A stretch of DNA of 64,000 bases from Amylostereum areolatum (GCA_012932865.1 SAXG01000027.1:490640-554639); one strand, 5' to 3'; positions 35,239 through 48,090 are shown, counted from the stretch's first letter. Program-made: numbers and translations. Notes: generated from the letters alone by a model not told the origin.

Positions 35239-36902
35239 ATGTCCGAAAACCCTGGCCTCGAATACGGCATGGATCCCATGTCGTATGGCCCATCCACCCC
35301 TTATGAACACACCGATCCTCACACCCCACCTCCCTTCGCCCCACCGACCCCGGCTTCCACCCCGTTTTTTGCCTCCGGCCTGAGCGGCTCTCTTTCTCCA
35401 TCGCGTGCGGGTGCCAGCCCCCTGGATCCTATTGAAGAACAGAAAGCTCGGGTGTGGGCCGACGGCATCGCCAACTACCTTGAACTCAAGCCCACCCAAC
35501 TCTCCGATCTCCACCAGATTATCAATGTGCGTTCCCCTCCCAATCCTCAACAATGTTCTTGCATACTAATACCTGACTTGCAACAGCTTGGAAAGGACTG
35601 TTTGGCTCTTGGAGACTTACAGATACGGCTGTATTCACTCGGTCAAATGTTTGACATGAAGAATAGTATCGCTGCAAGCGCGGTCGACAACAAGAAGGTG
35701 AACGACCTCCTCGATACCGTCCTGGCCAAGATGGAGGACAAGTTCACACTCTCTCGAGCGCAGACGGTATATCCACTCTTATTCATTCCATATCGTCTTT
35801 GGCTCACTTTGATAATACAGAATCATCTCATTCGCAAGGCCAAGGAACTCGCCGTTGAACCGGCTCGCACAACGTGGTCTCAGCTAGGAGGCGAGCTTGC
35901 GGTATGCCTAGTCCTCTCACGTCATATTTCCCCTCCTCTGACATCACATTGCAGGTGTCCGTCCACTACGATGATACCTTCGCAGACATATTTGCTGGGG
36001 AACCCACGTCCGCTCGGCGCAAGAATCGAGAGGCGGTTCTTGCTCATGATTCGGGTGATAAAGCCAAGAATGCGCGTGGCCAGCTACGCGATGCGGTCAG
36101 TTGTGTTTTGTCAACCACCCTGTCCTCTGATAGTCATCATTGGACACCCTAGCTTTTCGAATCCATTGTTGGACCGACACGGACCAGTCTGGATGTTGCA
36201 ACATATACTATCATTGAACGTTTCCGCTTCGCGGGCGGTGGCGTTGGTACGGCTGACATCCCCATTGCGGACCAGATTCGTATTGCATTGTTGGTGAGCC
36301 CGACCGTTCCGTCACGTTGTGTTTTCCATTACCATTCTAACATATCTGTCAGCGGCGTTTTGTGCGCGAAGAGCAATGGGAGCAGTGGGTGGAAGTCGAG
36401 GAGACCACAGCGGGCTCTTCTGACCAACCCGTCACCAAGAAGCGCAAAGCGCCCTCAGGCAAGGTGCCGAGAGGAAAGGACTTCTGGTCTTTGGTCGAAG
36501 CCTGGTACGCTCGCAAGATCACAGAGAATGGTACCGACTTGAGTAGCTCCGAGTGGCAAGAGTGCGTCTTCTGTACCTTCCTGATCTTACTCGTTCTCAC
36601 ATCTATTGCTCGGGGCTAGCTACATACGAGAGACAATTCTTCTCGACCGACAGCGCTTCGGCATTGGACAGACCTACGGACTTCAAGCCTTACCGACGGC
36701 TTATACCACTCCGATACAAGTTGCAGGCAGTTCCGCCACTGCATCCGGCGCTGCCGTTACTGCCGTCCTTCCCGCCTCTGCTTCTCCAACCGGTCCCTCG
36801 ATGAGCACTGCCCCGCCAACTTCGGTTGCGAATGAGGTTCAATTGCAGGGCACGCCTGCTCCCGCTGCTGGCACTCTCTTTGCAGCCATGATGGGTGTTT
36901 GA
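35239..36902 (+). CDS. third transposon-encoded protein, function unknown
   Basis: It starts MSENPGLEYGMDPMSYGPST at 35239 and ends FAAMMGV at 36902. About six short introns give roughly 440 aa. The N terminus is Pro/Ser/Thr-rich. The middle is helical (IANYLELKPTQLSDLHQIIN, then DLQIRLYSLGQMFDMKNSIA). A charged region (REEQWEQWVEVEETT, KKRKAPSGKVPRGKDFW) precedes ESYIRETILLDRQRFG. I recognise no domain. Its position just after the transposase on the same strand, inside the same ends, makes it part of the element. Confidence 0.65.
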
Positions 36903-37997
36903 ATGTTCAGTATTGTAATTGAATGGAATTGGTTCTCGTAATAAAGTCTGCTCTTCGTGCTTGTTATTGCCCTTTGCAAGTCAGTATGAGCTTTACAACC
37001 GTGTTTGAACCGCGAGTTACGATTTTGGTTATGTAAGCAGTGTTGATTTTCGCCGCCGCGCTGAGTCGTCCTCGTTCCCTCTGACCATGTCCTTCTTCTC
37101 TCCATGTCCCTCACCTCCTCAACACCTCTCCTGCAACGACGGGCGACTCTGACGCTGCTGATTCGAGATCGGAATGGTGTGTCAGGGCTCTCATTGATGT
37201 ACAAAGGGTGGGCTCATACCCTCCTCCCTTCCTTCCCCGGCTCTGGTGTTCATTTTTCGTGAACATCATCTGGACCGTGACCATGGTGCGTGTTGTATTA
37301 TCTTCCCATCCACCCACCTCACCAAACTGTCCAGAACGATCCAAACACATCGAGATACCCAGGTGCTCCACTCGCGTTGCAACTTTCTGGCATGTCTTTG
37401 CTGACGGTCTCATCGCGGTCTTGGTCTTTGCTCATGGTCTTGGTCCTCGCTGGTGGTCTTGGTCCTCACTCATGGCTCCCTTTTATCTTGGCTCCCTGTG
37501 CCGTCTGGCTGCTGCTCACTGGGCTCACTGGTCTCTGGTCTCTTCTTGGTCTTTTCTCGGTCGGTCCGCCTGCTTCACTGGGATTTCAGGTGACACTATT
37601 TCTCTCTCTCTCACACACACACATACCCACACACACACCTCTCGCACATACACTCCTTCCGTTTCTCCCCCCATTCTCGTAGACGTCCCGCCACAGCCTT
37701 GTAACCGTTACCCCCCGTGTATATTCCGTAGCTATCTGATGAATATTATTATTTTTTCGCGTCCACATTGGGATGATCAGATTGCGATAAGCACGATTTA
37801 AGCCAGCATCCTGCCGAGCGATTCCAAATGAGCTTACTAAGACCATTGGATTGAATCCAAAGAGACTCAGCTTCAGGCTCAACAGAATCTGTTGAGCCCT
37901 ATATCCGCTTGACATTTTTGGATTCCGTCTATCGGCACATCAACTTCAATCTCAGGGGCGTGATGTCGGAATGAAGCTGAGGGATTGCCTGGTGGTG
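36903..37997 (+). repeat. right subterminal and terminal region of the large transposon
   Basis: Non-coding. From about 37380 to the end it is the reverse-complement relative of the left half of the 1,130-bp elements, including the Gly/Arg-like GGACCAGAGACC-type low-complexity tract and the terminal inverted end. A CA microsatellite (about 37608-37650) lies within it. Confidence 0.8.
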
Positions 37998-39660
37998 TTA
38001 ATCATCTTCCGTGCCCTCTATTTATCGCCGCACAACGAGATCTAGAAGTCTAGGGACCCCGAGTACAACTCACGATATAAGCGGTCGACGTTGGAACCGC
38101 TAGCAAACCAAGATAGCCTGGCCAGTGGATCGCGACTCGGATTCGTGAAGAAATATGGAGTGTCGACTCGAACATGCGAACTCGGTGACGTAATTAGTTC
38201 TCATCACGTGGACACTCCCCACGGAAAGAACGGAGTCGTTCGCAAATCGTGTTCTCATTTTTCGAGCACCCACATTCAAAAAAAAGCCTGCAAGTATGTA
38301 TGTACCCCCGAAGATCCCCCCTCGCTCCTTTACCTCGGCTACTTACCGTCGGACGCGCACACCGCCAGCCTCAAACCGCACACCGGAGCGCGCGCGCTCG
38401 CTTATCGCGCGAAATAACAACCCAAAACGTCGCGCGCCCACCGAGCGCACGTTCTGCGAGTGTTCTGCGTGCCAGAAAACCACCGCAAGGCCGGCGAGCG
38501 ACGCTTATTGGCGCGCCCAACCCTAGATCCCGCGCAAAATCAAAGTTCGCGCAATTGATGCGGCGGCGGGCCCGCGCAGGGGGGTTCGCCGCGGCCCCCG
38601 TCACTTCGAGGGAAGCGCGATGCCACGCCACATGCGTACTGTATGTACTTATGTGTGGGGGACTGACAGTTACGGTATGTGATGCAGGCACGCCGAGATT
38701 CCGTTCAGATGCGCAGGCATGTTCGGCGCAGTGTACGCGAGAAGCGAAAGGACGGAGTCGCATGAGCCTATACTTAGTAGCATGTACATCCTGGAGAGCT
38801 CTCTAAGTTAGTACATACGAAGTAAGTTCCACGCGGTGAGGACGGAAATATCGCGCATTGTTCTCGGAGATGGCCATGGGCCTGGCGCTCGACGTGGGGG
38901 ACCGTCTGTACGACATCTTTCGCGATAAGGAGCGCGATTTTGGTCGGTGTACGAGAGCATATTCCGATCCGCTGGAAGGAAAGAAAAGGCGCATATGAGG
39001 GTGTCCTTTGAACTCCCCAATGGAGCGGACGCCTGTGTACATGGTAAGCAAAGTGCGTGGGAGCCCCTCCTGCCTGAGTGCGCAGCGACGTCGTCCCCGC
39101 TTATCAGCGTGTGCCGTCAAGCAAAAAAAAGATAGCCTTCGGCATCGAAGCTGCTCGAGGCCAGAAAAGCCACAACGAACCTTCTTCGACGCCGTTCGAG
39201 GTCTATACGAGGGGTCCAATTGCAGGCAACAAACGCGTCGCTCCTCGCCCTTGACATCGGCGCCCGACTCCACGACGCGCACGTCACTCCGCGGCGGCGC
39301 CCCTACTTATGTACTTACTTTCGCAGGTTCAGCGCTGTCGCCCGCCGAATAAGTACGGCACGGCTCCACTGGAGGCTTGACTTCTCGCCTCTGAAGCAGA
39401 ACACCACCGCACCCGACGCGGATCGCGCGGATCGATGCGACGCACTGGGCGCGCCGGCGGGACGTCTGGATATGATTGAATAATCGAATCCGTTCCACGC
39501 CCGTTGCCGCAAAGGAAGGAAGGAAGGAAGGAGGGAAGGAGCTGCGACATGCGACATGCGAATCGCGCCTGTCGTCGTCGTCGTCGAGTCCGATTAGAGT
39601 TTCCCGATCCCTTCCTGACCACGTCGCGGCCGACCCCGACCCCCCGGCGCACTCGACCCG

Positions 39661-39694
39661 GAAGCTCGAAGCTCGAAGCTCGAAGCTCGAAGCG
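39661..39694 (+). repeat. AAGCTCG heptamer tandem array
   Basis: About four and a half head-to-tail copies of a 7-bp unit. Related 7-bp-spaced AAGCTTG sequences occur elsewhere in the window. Confidence 0.85.
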
Positions 39695-41843
39695 CCTCGG
39701 CCGTTCGCGAGCCCGACTGACATCACGGCTTTCCGACCCACCATCGCGCGGGCGCGCCTCGCCCTCCCCCTGCAGGCGCAGAACGAAACAGGGAGAAGGT
39801 GGCATGGCATGGCATCCATCAGCTGGCACGATCAGGCATCGAGCGTGTGCGTGGCTGTGTCTCGATGATATCCTCCGCGTCACTGAGCGCCCTGCAGAAG
39901 ATTCGAAGACGTGCATTATAACAATAAAAAGGAATCAAACTTATATGTACTTAACAGACATGTTCGTATAGAAGGCCGACCCGGACGACGACGACGCCGC
40001 TTCGTCAAACTTCAAACTTCCAAACGCTGCCCAATGCGGATTCGGAAGGGGAGGTAAATTCGCGTTCTGGAGGGGGCCCGATCGCGAGGAGAACGTGCGC
40101 ACGTTCGCCAGGGCTGGAGTCTGCAGTGGAGAGCGGGAGGCGCGGCATCGGACGCGGGGGGGAGGGGGTGGCGTCGCGTCCGATATTCCGCCTTATGCAA
40201 GGCGTTTTAAGTTCTCCTCCTCCGCGGGCACGCGCTGGGGAGAACGGCGAGTTATTAACCCCGCGCGATGCGGCCCATCCCATCCCATTGTTGGCTGCAG
40301 ACCAAAAGCGGCGACGCGCGCGGGGGTCCAATCCGGGGGGAGACGAGCTTTAATTGGCCGCCGTCAGGAGCCCGGGGATCGTGACCGACGCACGGGCACG
40401 CCTACGTCGCCGGTGGGAAGGAGGGGCGTCCAGAAGGGGAGGGGAGGGGAAAGGTGGGAAAAGAAAGGAGGAGAAGAGGCGGGCGGCGGCCTGGTTAGGA
40501 TGAGTGCGGATGCCTGTCGGTAGGAGTGGGCGTTCCAACGGGGAGGGGACGCACGTTGGCGTTGGCGATCGGAGCGAGCGGAATCCCCGGCGCCGGTCAC
40601 GACCAGTACCACTGTTGTAGTCACTTGTACTGGCCTGTCGGAGGCCGAGAGGAACGGTCACGAACGCCATCGACCGCAGGCTCGCGCCCAGCTGAGAACG
40701 CGCTCGATCCACCATGGGAAGCCCTCCGCGGCCGAGGATCCACGCACACCGCTGACCCGCATCGGCGAGAGAGTGCGTTATGTAGCGGCCCCTGGCCTCC
40801 ACCCACGAGTGCTTACACGGCGTTACGGCAGGCTCGCGCGCATCTCCAACAACCGAGACGACGGCGGTCCAGGGGGAGGAACCCTCGTCACATAAGTAAC
40901 ATAAGTATCGTATTATCGCGACACGACCCGCGGGACGAATCACCACACCAATACATCAACCATCGGAAACGCGCGATCCGCCGCGCCCGATAAGATGGAC
41001 AATGGGCGCGCGGGAACGCGTCGCGGGGAATGCCGATGGCAAGCGCGGCGCCTGGGGGCGCGCGGACGCATTCCGAGGGCCGGATCGGTCACTGTCGCTG
41101 GGGACGAGGGGACGGGCCGGGGCCCCTTCTGCTGGCGGCAGGGAGTGGAATGGCATCCGTCCGGGGTCGCCGGGCACGGCGATCGAAGAGGACGACGGGC
41201 TCGGGGGAGGTCTGTGCGTCGCACCGTGCCGTGCCGTACCGTACCGAACCCTATGTGCCTCTTGGGATCCTTCGAACACGGATCGCGATGCGCCCCACCC
41301 TTGCGTCTTCGCCACGCGAAAGGAAGGAAGGGAAAAAAAACGTTTCTGGTGAGGAGGAACGGTGCACACACACAGTCTGCACGGTACTTATCGTATGTGC
41401 TGCAGGGAGCACGACCGCCGCGTCCCCCGAGCTGCCGATCGCCGTGTCCGGGCTTCGCGAGCCTCGCCGAGCGCGCGAGGTGGAAGGCAGGGTGAAAGAG
41501 GGGAGGGAGGGGGGGTGGGCAGACGTTCGGATCCCGTGCCCGTCCCTCCTCCCCTGCTCGCACGAGACCGGGAAGGACGCGCGTCCCCACGCGCCGACGT
41601 GTCCTTCCGAGGATGATCCTGCGTTTCGCCCAGGTGTAAGGGGAGGAAGGAAAGAGAAGAGAGAAGAGCGGGGAAGGCGCGCGCGCGCACCGTCACGACC
41701 GACTGTGGCCGAGGGGGTGCACGGTGGGCCCCGGATGGTGTACGTATGTGATTGGGATCGAAGTGCATCCTGTCTGTCGTGCGTCGGTGGCGGTGGTTAT
41801 AGCGTGCATGTAGAGTACGTGGGTGTTCGAAGCTTGAGGCTTG

Positions 41844-41845
41844 AA

Positions 41846-41879
<34 letters not shown>
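41844..41879 (+). repeat. GACGAG hexamer run
   Basis: Six units of GACGAG-type sequence in a non-coding context. Confidence 0.85.
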
Positions 41880-44390
41880 GCCTCGCGTTTTCCGGCGAAA
41901 GGGGAAAGGACGCGTCACGGGCACATGATCGCCTTGCCCCCGCCGCGCCACCCTTCCCCCTCCCCTCCCCTCCCCTCCTCCCTCCGGATCCTCCAACTCC
42001 AAGATCCACCCGCGCCCGAACCCACCGCGTCCTTGCGCCTCCGTGCTCCGTCCGACGTGACGGGACAGACGCGGGTCCGGCTCCGTGGGGAGTCACGCGC
42101 GTTCGACGGTCTGCTAGAACGTAAGCTGTTGAAGAAACGGAGTCAGGATGAGCGGGGCCAAGACGAACGTCGAATGTATGGGCGAACCTGGCCACCTCGG
42201 CGGGGGCTGCGCCGGGAGAGACGCGCACCGCCCTTGAGCGAGCTTGAACGGGTAGAGCGCATAGCAATGATAAGGAGGGTGTCTTCGCCAAGGATCGTAG
42301 CTGGGGGGCACCCTCTCTCAATCACCTGATAATAGCAGTGTTCCGGACGCGGGACGACACGAAGCTGAGTAGCAGCACACCCGATCGGTGCGCGATAGGA
42401 GCGAAACGAAAAGGCGTCGAGGGGGTTACCAGGACGTCGTCGTCGCAGGCGGGAGAAGGCGGAATGGGACAGAATGCGGTTGGGGCTGGGGCAGATGGAC
42501 GCAACGTCGACCGTGGGGCGGTGATCTAGACCCGGGGCCCCGTCCTTCACGCAATCCTTCTCCTTTCCTTCATTCTCGCCCCTAATAACCCCTTCCGCCC
42601 CCTCCTTCCCTCCCGCATTCCCAGAAATTCCAGCTCGAACACGACACAAAGCAAGCGTCCGCACCCGCGTGACGGGTCGTCGTCCCAACCAACCAACCAA
42701 CACAAGCATCCATTTGAACATGTCCTTGCGCCTGGCCCCCACCGCCCTCCCCTCAAAATGCCAATTACCCCGCACTTGGAGACCGAGACAAAGCGGATGC
42801 TGGATGACAACGGCAGGGGGATGACGCGGGTGCCTCGACAGAGATCTGAGACCCCAGGAGACCCCCTCCCCGCTTGGCGGGTTGCACATTCGGGTGATCG
42901 AAGGAAGTACACAGGGGGGGCGATGTGCTGCGCTGCGAGACGCGTGTACGTGCATTGGGCGAATCCGAATCCGAAGGAAGGAAATGGGCGACGGCGAGGT
43001 GGTGGGGGGTTGTACTGGGCGGGTGCACGTCGAAGGTGGCCTTTCATTTTACGTCGGTACCGTGGGCCCAGCTGACGCTGGGAGTGTGCGGGAAATACGC
43101 CGTGGGCAGGCGGACTCCATCTTGTGGCGGGTTTGAGCTGATTTCGCGCGGCGCGCGTTGGTTAGATTGAGTGCTTACTGGGAGACGGGACGAGAGGCCG
43201 GAGAGCGAACGCATTGCAGTCTCTATGTAAGGAGCTGGGCTGCGTACAAAGTAAGTTACGTGGACGGCCTCAGGTGACCCCGTCGAGCGCCCGACGTCGG
43301 TGCTTGGAAGTGGGGCAAACAAAGTGGCGAAAGAGGGAGGGGTCAGCCGAGTGCTCGGACGTCCGATTTGCGTTGGGTTGGAGTCGGGGTGATGAAAAGC
43401 GGTGCGGGTGGACGCGTCTGTTTGAATAGATGTGTGTTCGATCACGGAGCGGGGGTCGAAGGAGGATTGAGCGGGTGAGGAAGGTGGGGTTGCGGTCGAC
43501 GGGCCAGATGGGAAGATTGGAGGATTGCGGAGGTTGGAGAGGGGTGGAGAGGCCGCTATAGTAGGTAGAACGGTGGGACGGGTGGTGCTTGAGAGTGAGC
43601 AGAGCGCCAAGGTCTGGAGATTACGCGTTACGTCGGGGTGTGTGTCACGGTGTTGTCAGTGTGATAAGGGGGGAGGAAAGGGTTTGTCAAGGGGACAGAT
43701 AGAAAAGGGAGGCTTGGGAGGGCGCGGTGGGGAGTGCCAAGGAGGCTGAGCGCCGAGTGGCCGCGCGCGGGGAACAACAGTGATTGTATAGCGAACGGAG
43801 AGAGGTCACGGCGGCGCACGGATGGCGATATGTACATGTTTGGACGGCGGGGACGAGATGAAGAGAACGTGGGCTGTTGGTCGATGACAGAAGGAGCGGG
43901 ACGGTGGACGGGCGAGGAAGGAAAGTGCGTAAGCGAGGTGGTGACGCGCCCTGCAGGGGGGGGATCTGTAACAAGGTCCGGGCGCGAGTCGGGGGGCGAG
44001 TCGGCGACGGGCGAGAGGAGACGAGGCGAGAAGGAGAAGCGAGGAGTGGAGTGGGAGAAGGGACATTAGAGTATGCAAACGAGGGGAGGGTGATAGCGCC
44101 GTGGTGGTCAGAGCGAGGAAGGGCGTCCGTGCATTGGAGGATCGCGGACACGGACACGGACTCGGGGAAAAGCTGGGAAGGCGGACGATCGCAGATGGAC
44201 GGGAACTGCCGAGGAGGGGGGCAGCGAAGCACGATCCTGGTGGAACGGGGAGGGAGGAGGAAGAGGGAGGAAGGGCCGGCGGAGGAGGGATCGGGGAGGA
44301 GGGATCTAGGGTATGTCATTCGCACGTGGGCTCTGAGCCGGGAGGTTGGCGGATATATGCCAAGGCGACCTCGAGCAGGGTTTATACTGC

Positions 44391-44450
44391 ACGCAGCCGT
44401 TCGCATCCCTTTCCCTTCCCCTTCCTTCACTCATTCTCCGTCCACGAACA
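44391..44450 (+). promoter_or_regulatory. CT-rich leader before the 44.45 kb gene
   Basis: An abrupt change from purine-rich to pyrimidine-rich sequence (runs of TTTCCC and CTTCC) ends at GTCCACGAACA and the ATG at 44451. This is the usual look of a fungal transcription start and leader, and supports the start codon chosen. Confidence 0.6.
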
Positions 44451-46288
44451 ATGGCCCTCGTCCATTCCCCCCATCCGAGCCCCGCCCCTTCCAAGGGCAT
44501 CCTCCTCCACTCCTCTCCCTCCTCCCTCCTCCTCCCCCTCTACTGTCCCACAAAGTCCACGCCCATCTCCCCCGCCCTCTCCTCCGACTCTGCCCCTACC
44601 TCCACCTCCACTTCCCCCGCACAGACCCCTCCAGACACCATGTCCCACTCTCTCCCTCTTCCCACGCCCACGCCCACCCGCGACACCTACAGTCGCCGCC
44701 GCGCTTCTTCTCCCACCGGTCTCCACCCTCCCACCCCCCGCCGCATCCGCTTCGCACCCCTCCCCGACCCCCGTCGCGCCGTCTTCGTCACAGAACAGGG
44801 CATCGAACTCCCCCTTCCCGGCGTCTTCGACGACTCTGGCCAAGACGTCTCCTCCCCCGCCCTCACCTCCTTCCCGTCCATCCCTCCCACCCCCGCCGCC
44901 CCCGCCTTCGCCCCCGCCGCCCCCTCCTCCCCCTCCATCTCCCCCTCCGCCTCTCTCCTCCTCGCATCCGCCCCCTCCGACCGCTCTCCGGCCTCCACCT
45001 CCACCGCCCTCCCCCTGTTCGCTTCCTGTCCCCCCTCCCCCGCCTCCTCCAAACGCACCGCCTCCCCCCTCCGCTCCCTCCCCTCCTCCTCCGCCTCCAC
45101 AACCCCCACCGGCTCTCCCTCCCTCGCCCGAAAAATATTCATGCCCTTCCGCCGCTCCCGACGCCCCACCGCCGACGACCACTCCTCCTCCCGCGAGAGC
45201 AGCCGCACCCGCGACGACTCCACCTGGGGCATTCCCCTCGGTCGCTGGTCCTCCTCCAGCTCGGGTCCCGCAAAGGCCGGCGGCGTCCCTCTCACCCGCA
45301 CCCTCTCCTCCTCCTCCGCCTCCTCCCAACAACTCCCCCAACGCCGCACCCAGCCCCTCCGTCTCCTCAACGGCCGCGTCTACGGCGCCCCCCGCAACAA
45401 GCACCACCTCGCCACCGCCAACGCCTTCGCCAACATCCGCGATCAGGAGCCCGAGTTCGTCGAGTGGGGATACGGCGGCATGGGCAGCGTCAAGAACCAG
45501 GACGCCTCCCACGGCGTCTGGTCCAAGCTCCAGACCGACACCCAGTACGGCAGGGGGCGCGCCCCCGCCAGGTCCGGCGCCGTCGACGACGACGATGACG
45601 GCAGCGGTATGGCCTGGTTGAAGAAGCGCAAGGAGGCCCGCGAGAGGGAGGCCCGGGAGAAAGCCGAGCGCGAGGCCAAGGAGCTCGAGCCCGAGACCGA
45701 AGCCACCACCTCCAGCGCGAGCTCGACCGCCTCCGTCGACACCCCCTCCAGCTCCCTCCCCTCCTCCGAAGGCGAGGACGACGTGCCGCCCAAACCCGCC
45801 CCCGAGCCCAAGGAGAAGGACGAGCCCAAGGAGAAGAAGGACAAGGACGAGCACCCCCGCGACATCGTCTCCGTGCCCTACCACGCTCCGCACCCCCACC
45901 TCCACCACGGCCACAGCCACACCTCGAGCTTGACCCACACCCCGACCCTCAGCCGCGCGAACACGATCGACAAGCTCGAGGCCGTCTCCGTGCCCGTCGC
46001 CGCGCCCCCCGCCCAGCCGGAGGACGACGGCTTGGAGAGCGAAGACGAAGGCGACAACGAGGAAGACGAGGAGGAGGACAACGAGAGCGAGGACGGGAAC
46101 GCGAGTTCGCCCGAGGACGGCGACGAGGTGCGCTCTCTTTCCCCCCCCTTCCCTGTCGTTCGTTCCCTGGGCTCGCGAAGCTGACGTCGGACCGTTTTTT
46201 TTTGCCCCCGCAGGACCAGGAAGAAGAGCTGGCGCGCAAAACGGCGTTGGGCGCCGGCGTCGAGGTCGTCAGTCGCCATCGAGAGTGA
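44451..46288 (+). CDS. low-complexity basidiomycete protein of unknown function
   Basis: Two exons (44451-46127 and 46214-46288) give 583 aa. The N-terminal two-fifths is Ser/Pro/Ala-rich. Islands that look conserved are RRIRFAPLPDPRRAVFVTEQ (about residues 98-117), ARKIFMPFRRSRRP, and QPLRLLNGRVYG with EPEFVEWGYGGMGSV (about residues 300-345). A charged helical stretch (WLKKRKEAREREAREKAERE) follows, then a His-rich patch and an acidic tail. The island pattern suggests short linear motifs for partner binding; no enzyme domain is visible. Codons end overwhelmingly in C, making the coding strand nearly free of G in places. It stands alone in a 14-kb gene-poor region. Confidence 0.75.
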
Positions 46289-48090
46289 TCGCTCGCCCCG
46301 CCCCGTCGCGCTTCCGTTTCTCTCTCGCTCCCCTCCTTGTACGCTGCGGACGTCCCCTTCCCCGTTCCGGGCGCGCTAAAGCGCGCGCCCCCACGACGCC
46401 CCCACGCCCGTCCGCTGGCCCCCCTCCGGCGTGCTTCCCGCGCCCCCACGCGGCGCATACACCCGCCTCCCGACGCGCATACATCCACCTGCCCCCACCC
46501 CCATATGTCCCATGCCTTGTACACCACCATGCCTGTCGCTGTCGTCCGTCGTCCGTCGCGCGCGCACGCACACACACATATATACATACCACACACCCCG
46601 CTCTCCCACCTCGCTCTATTTATCAGTCTCGCCCCCCTTTCCCGTCGCCGCTCCGTCTCCCGTCTCCCGTCTCTGCTCCCGTCTCTCACAACCCCCGCAA
46701 GGGCCGCGCGCCGCTCTATGGCCCCGCGCAAGGACCCCACGAAGTACCATACCACCCCCCCCGCAGACCCTGTGCATAATCCCCCCTCCGTTTCCGGTGC
46801 GCCGCGCTTTCCCTGTCCGTCCGTCGTCCCGCACGCGTGCTCATCTCCATCTGCGCAGCCCTCTTCTGCCTCTCTTCACTCGGACTCTCTCTCTCTCCCC
46901 ATCCCCTCCCCATCCCGTCTGTTCCATTTCCCCCCAACCTCTCCGCAGGGACGGCGGCGACCCGGCCGGCCGGCGATGGGGGCGGGAGCGGGGGCGGGGG
47001 CGGGGGTTCTTCTCCTGTCACGTCGTTGCGAGATCGAACGTCTCGGAATCGTAGAACCCCCTTCCCCCTCCTTCGCGACCCCCAGGCCAATTAAACGCGG
47101 GCGTCCGCGCGCTCTCAATCGTAACACCCCCCGACTCCATCCCCCGCTCTCCTCTCCCCTCCGCCCTCTCGATCGGGGATCTCCGTTCGTCGATGCCGCC
47201 GACGGTATCCCCCCCGCCCCCGCGCGCTGCTTTGTTTTGTTGTTTGTGTTCCTTATCGTCGTATTTATCTGTACCATCGTTTCGCTCTCCCCTTCCCCCT
47301 TCCGGCTTCTTGGTTCCCCCTTTCGGTCGTTCGTCTCGTTTTCCTGGTCTTCGTTCGCTTCCCCCCCAACCCCCCCCCCCTCCACACACATCTCCCTTAC
47401 ATTATCCCACGCCTCGTCCCCCACTCCCGCTCCCACTCTCTTAGTCTTACATCAACCGAAGCTTCTACGGTTGCAATGCTTCCCTCCCCCACATACGTCT
47501 CGCGTCGTCAGCTTAACTTACACACTGCAGATAGTTCGTCTTTTCTTCTTTTCGGCCCTTTACGCGCTCGCGGACGCTCCCCCCCCTTCTCTGCAACGAT
47601 CTGACTCGGCCCCTCCCCCCCCCCCCCCCCGCTTTTACGGTATATACCACGTTTCGTCGTCCGTGTTTCCTTTTTTTTTGCTCCTCGTCCCCCCGATCCA
47701 CCTCCCATTGTCTTTCTCTTCCTGTTCTCCATCGCGCGCTGTCTCCCCCATCTAGTTCGCGTCCGTTCCGTGCCGTGTCGTCGCGGGGGAGAGGCTTTGG
47801 GCTCTCTCTCTCTCCCGGCGCACGGGTGTATCGATGTACATACGTAGTCTCGTTCTCTCTCTCTCTCTCTCTCGCGCCCATCCTCGCCTCTTTCTTCCCC
47901 CCATCCCTTTTTTTTTGTTTGCTCGTCTCTGCCTCCCCTCTCCCCCCCTCACACACACACACACACAACACCTTTCGTCGGTCCGTCGTGGATGGAATGG
48001 AATGAAATGGAGAAAAAAACACTGCACCTTTCGGACGTCGTTTGCTCCCCGCTCCCTTCTTTCTTGGGAGCAGAACTGCTGCACTACTTA
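46289..48090. other. pyrimidine-rich region downstream of the 44.45 kb gene
   Basis: About 1.8 kb of strongly C/T-rich + strand with poly-C (about 47616-47630), CT and CA microsatellites. I see no gene. It could be a very long 3' untranslated region. Confidence 0.45.

Larger units (their letters stand above)
27350..37997 (+). mobile_element. large three-gene DNA transposon with CACCACCAG ends
   Basis: The left end (27350) begins CACCACCAG after TA. The right end (37997) finishes CTGGTGGTG and is followed by TTA. The element spans 10.6 kb, or 9.5 kb without the nested copy. Three genes lie inside: a coiled-coil protein (-), a large transposase-like protein (+) and a third protein (+). Subterminal regions at both ends match the 1,130-bp elements at 13043 and 27598, which ties the ends to one family. 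The right flank has one extra T before the expected TA. The transposase type recurs in Agaricomycetes as I know them; superfamily placement (CACTA/Plavaka-like or separate) is not settled by the sequence alone. Confidence 0.82.
38001..44390. other. 6.4-kb GC-rich stretch without a supported gene
   Basis: Many long frames exist on both strands, but they look like GC-rich shadow frames: Arg/Pro/Ala-rich, no motifs, no introns joining conserved blocks. The + strand becomes strongly purine-rich from about 40 kb to 44.3 kb. Short repeats include a GGAA run (39510-39540), an AAGCTCG heptamer array (39661-39694) and a GAC-GAG hexamer run (41844-41879). TACTTA/TAAGTA hexamers recur. It may be a very long upstream region or hold non-coding transcripts. 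Confidence 0.45.

Noticed and set aside
37608..37650. CA repeat as a separate functional site
   Set aside because: It is a simple microsatellite within the transposon's right end.
27350..37997. Assigning the large element to CACTA, Plavaka or KDZ
   Set aside because: The CAC start is suggestive of CACTA-type ends, but the TA duplication and protein blocks do not settle it without a search.
39000..43650. Long Arg/Pro-rich frames in the GC-rich region
   Set aside because: No motif, no start context and no intron-joined conserved blocks; expected by chance where stop codons are rare.
43687..45621. Very long frames on both strands around the 44.45 kb gene
   Set aside because: They are Pro/Arg-rich or Gly-rich shadows of a C-rich coding sequence. 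Only the frame with conserved islands and a phase-matched intron is kept.
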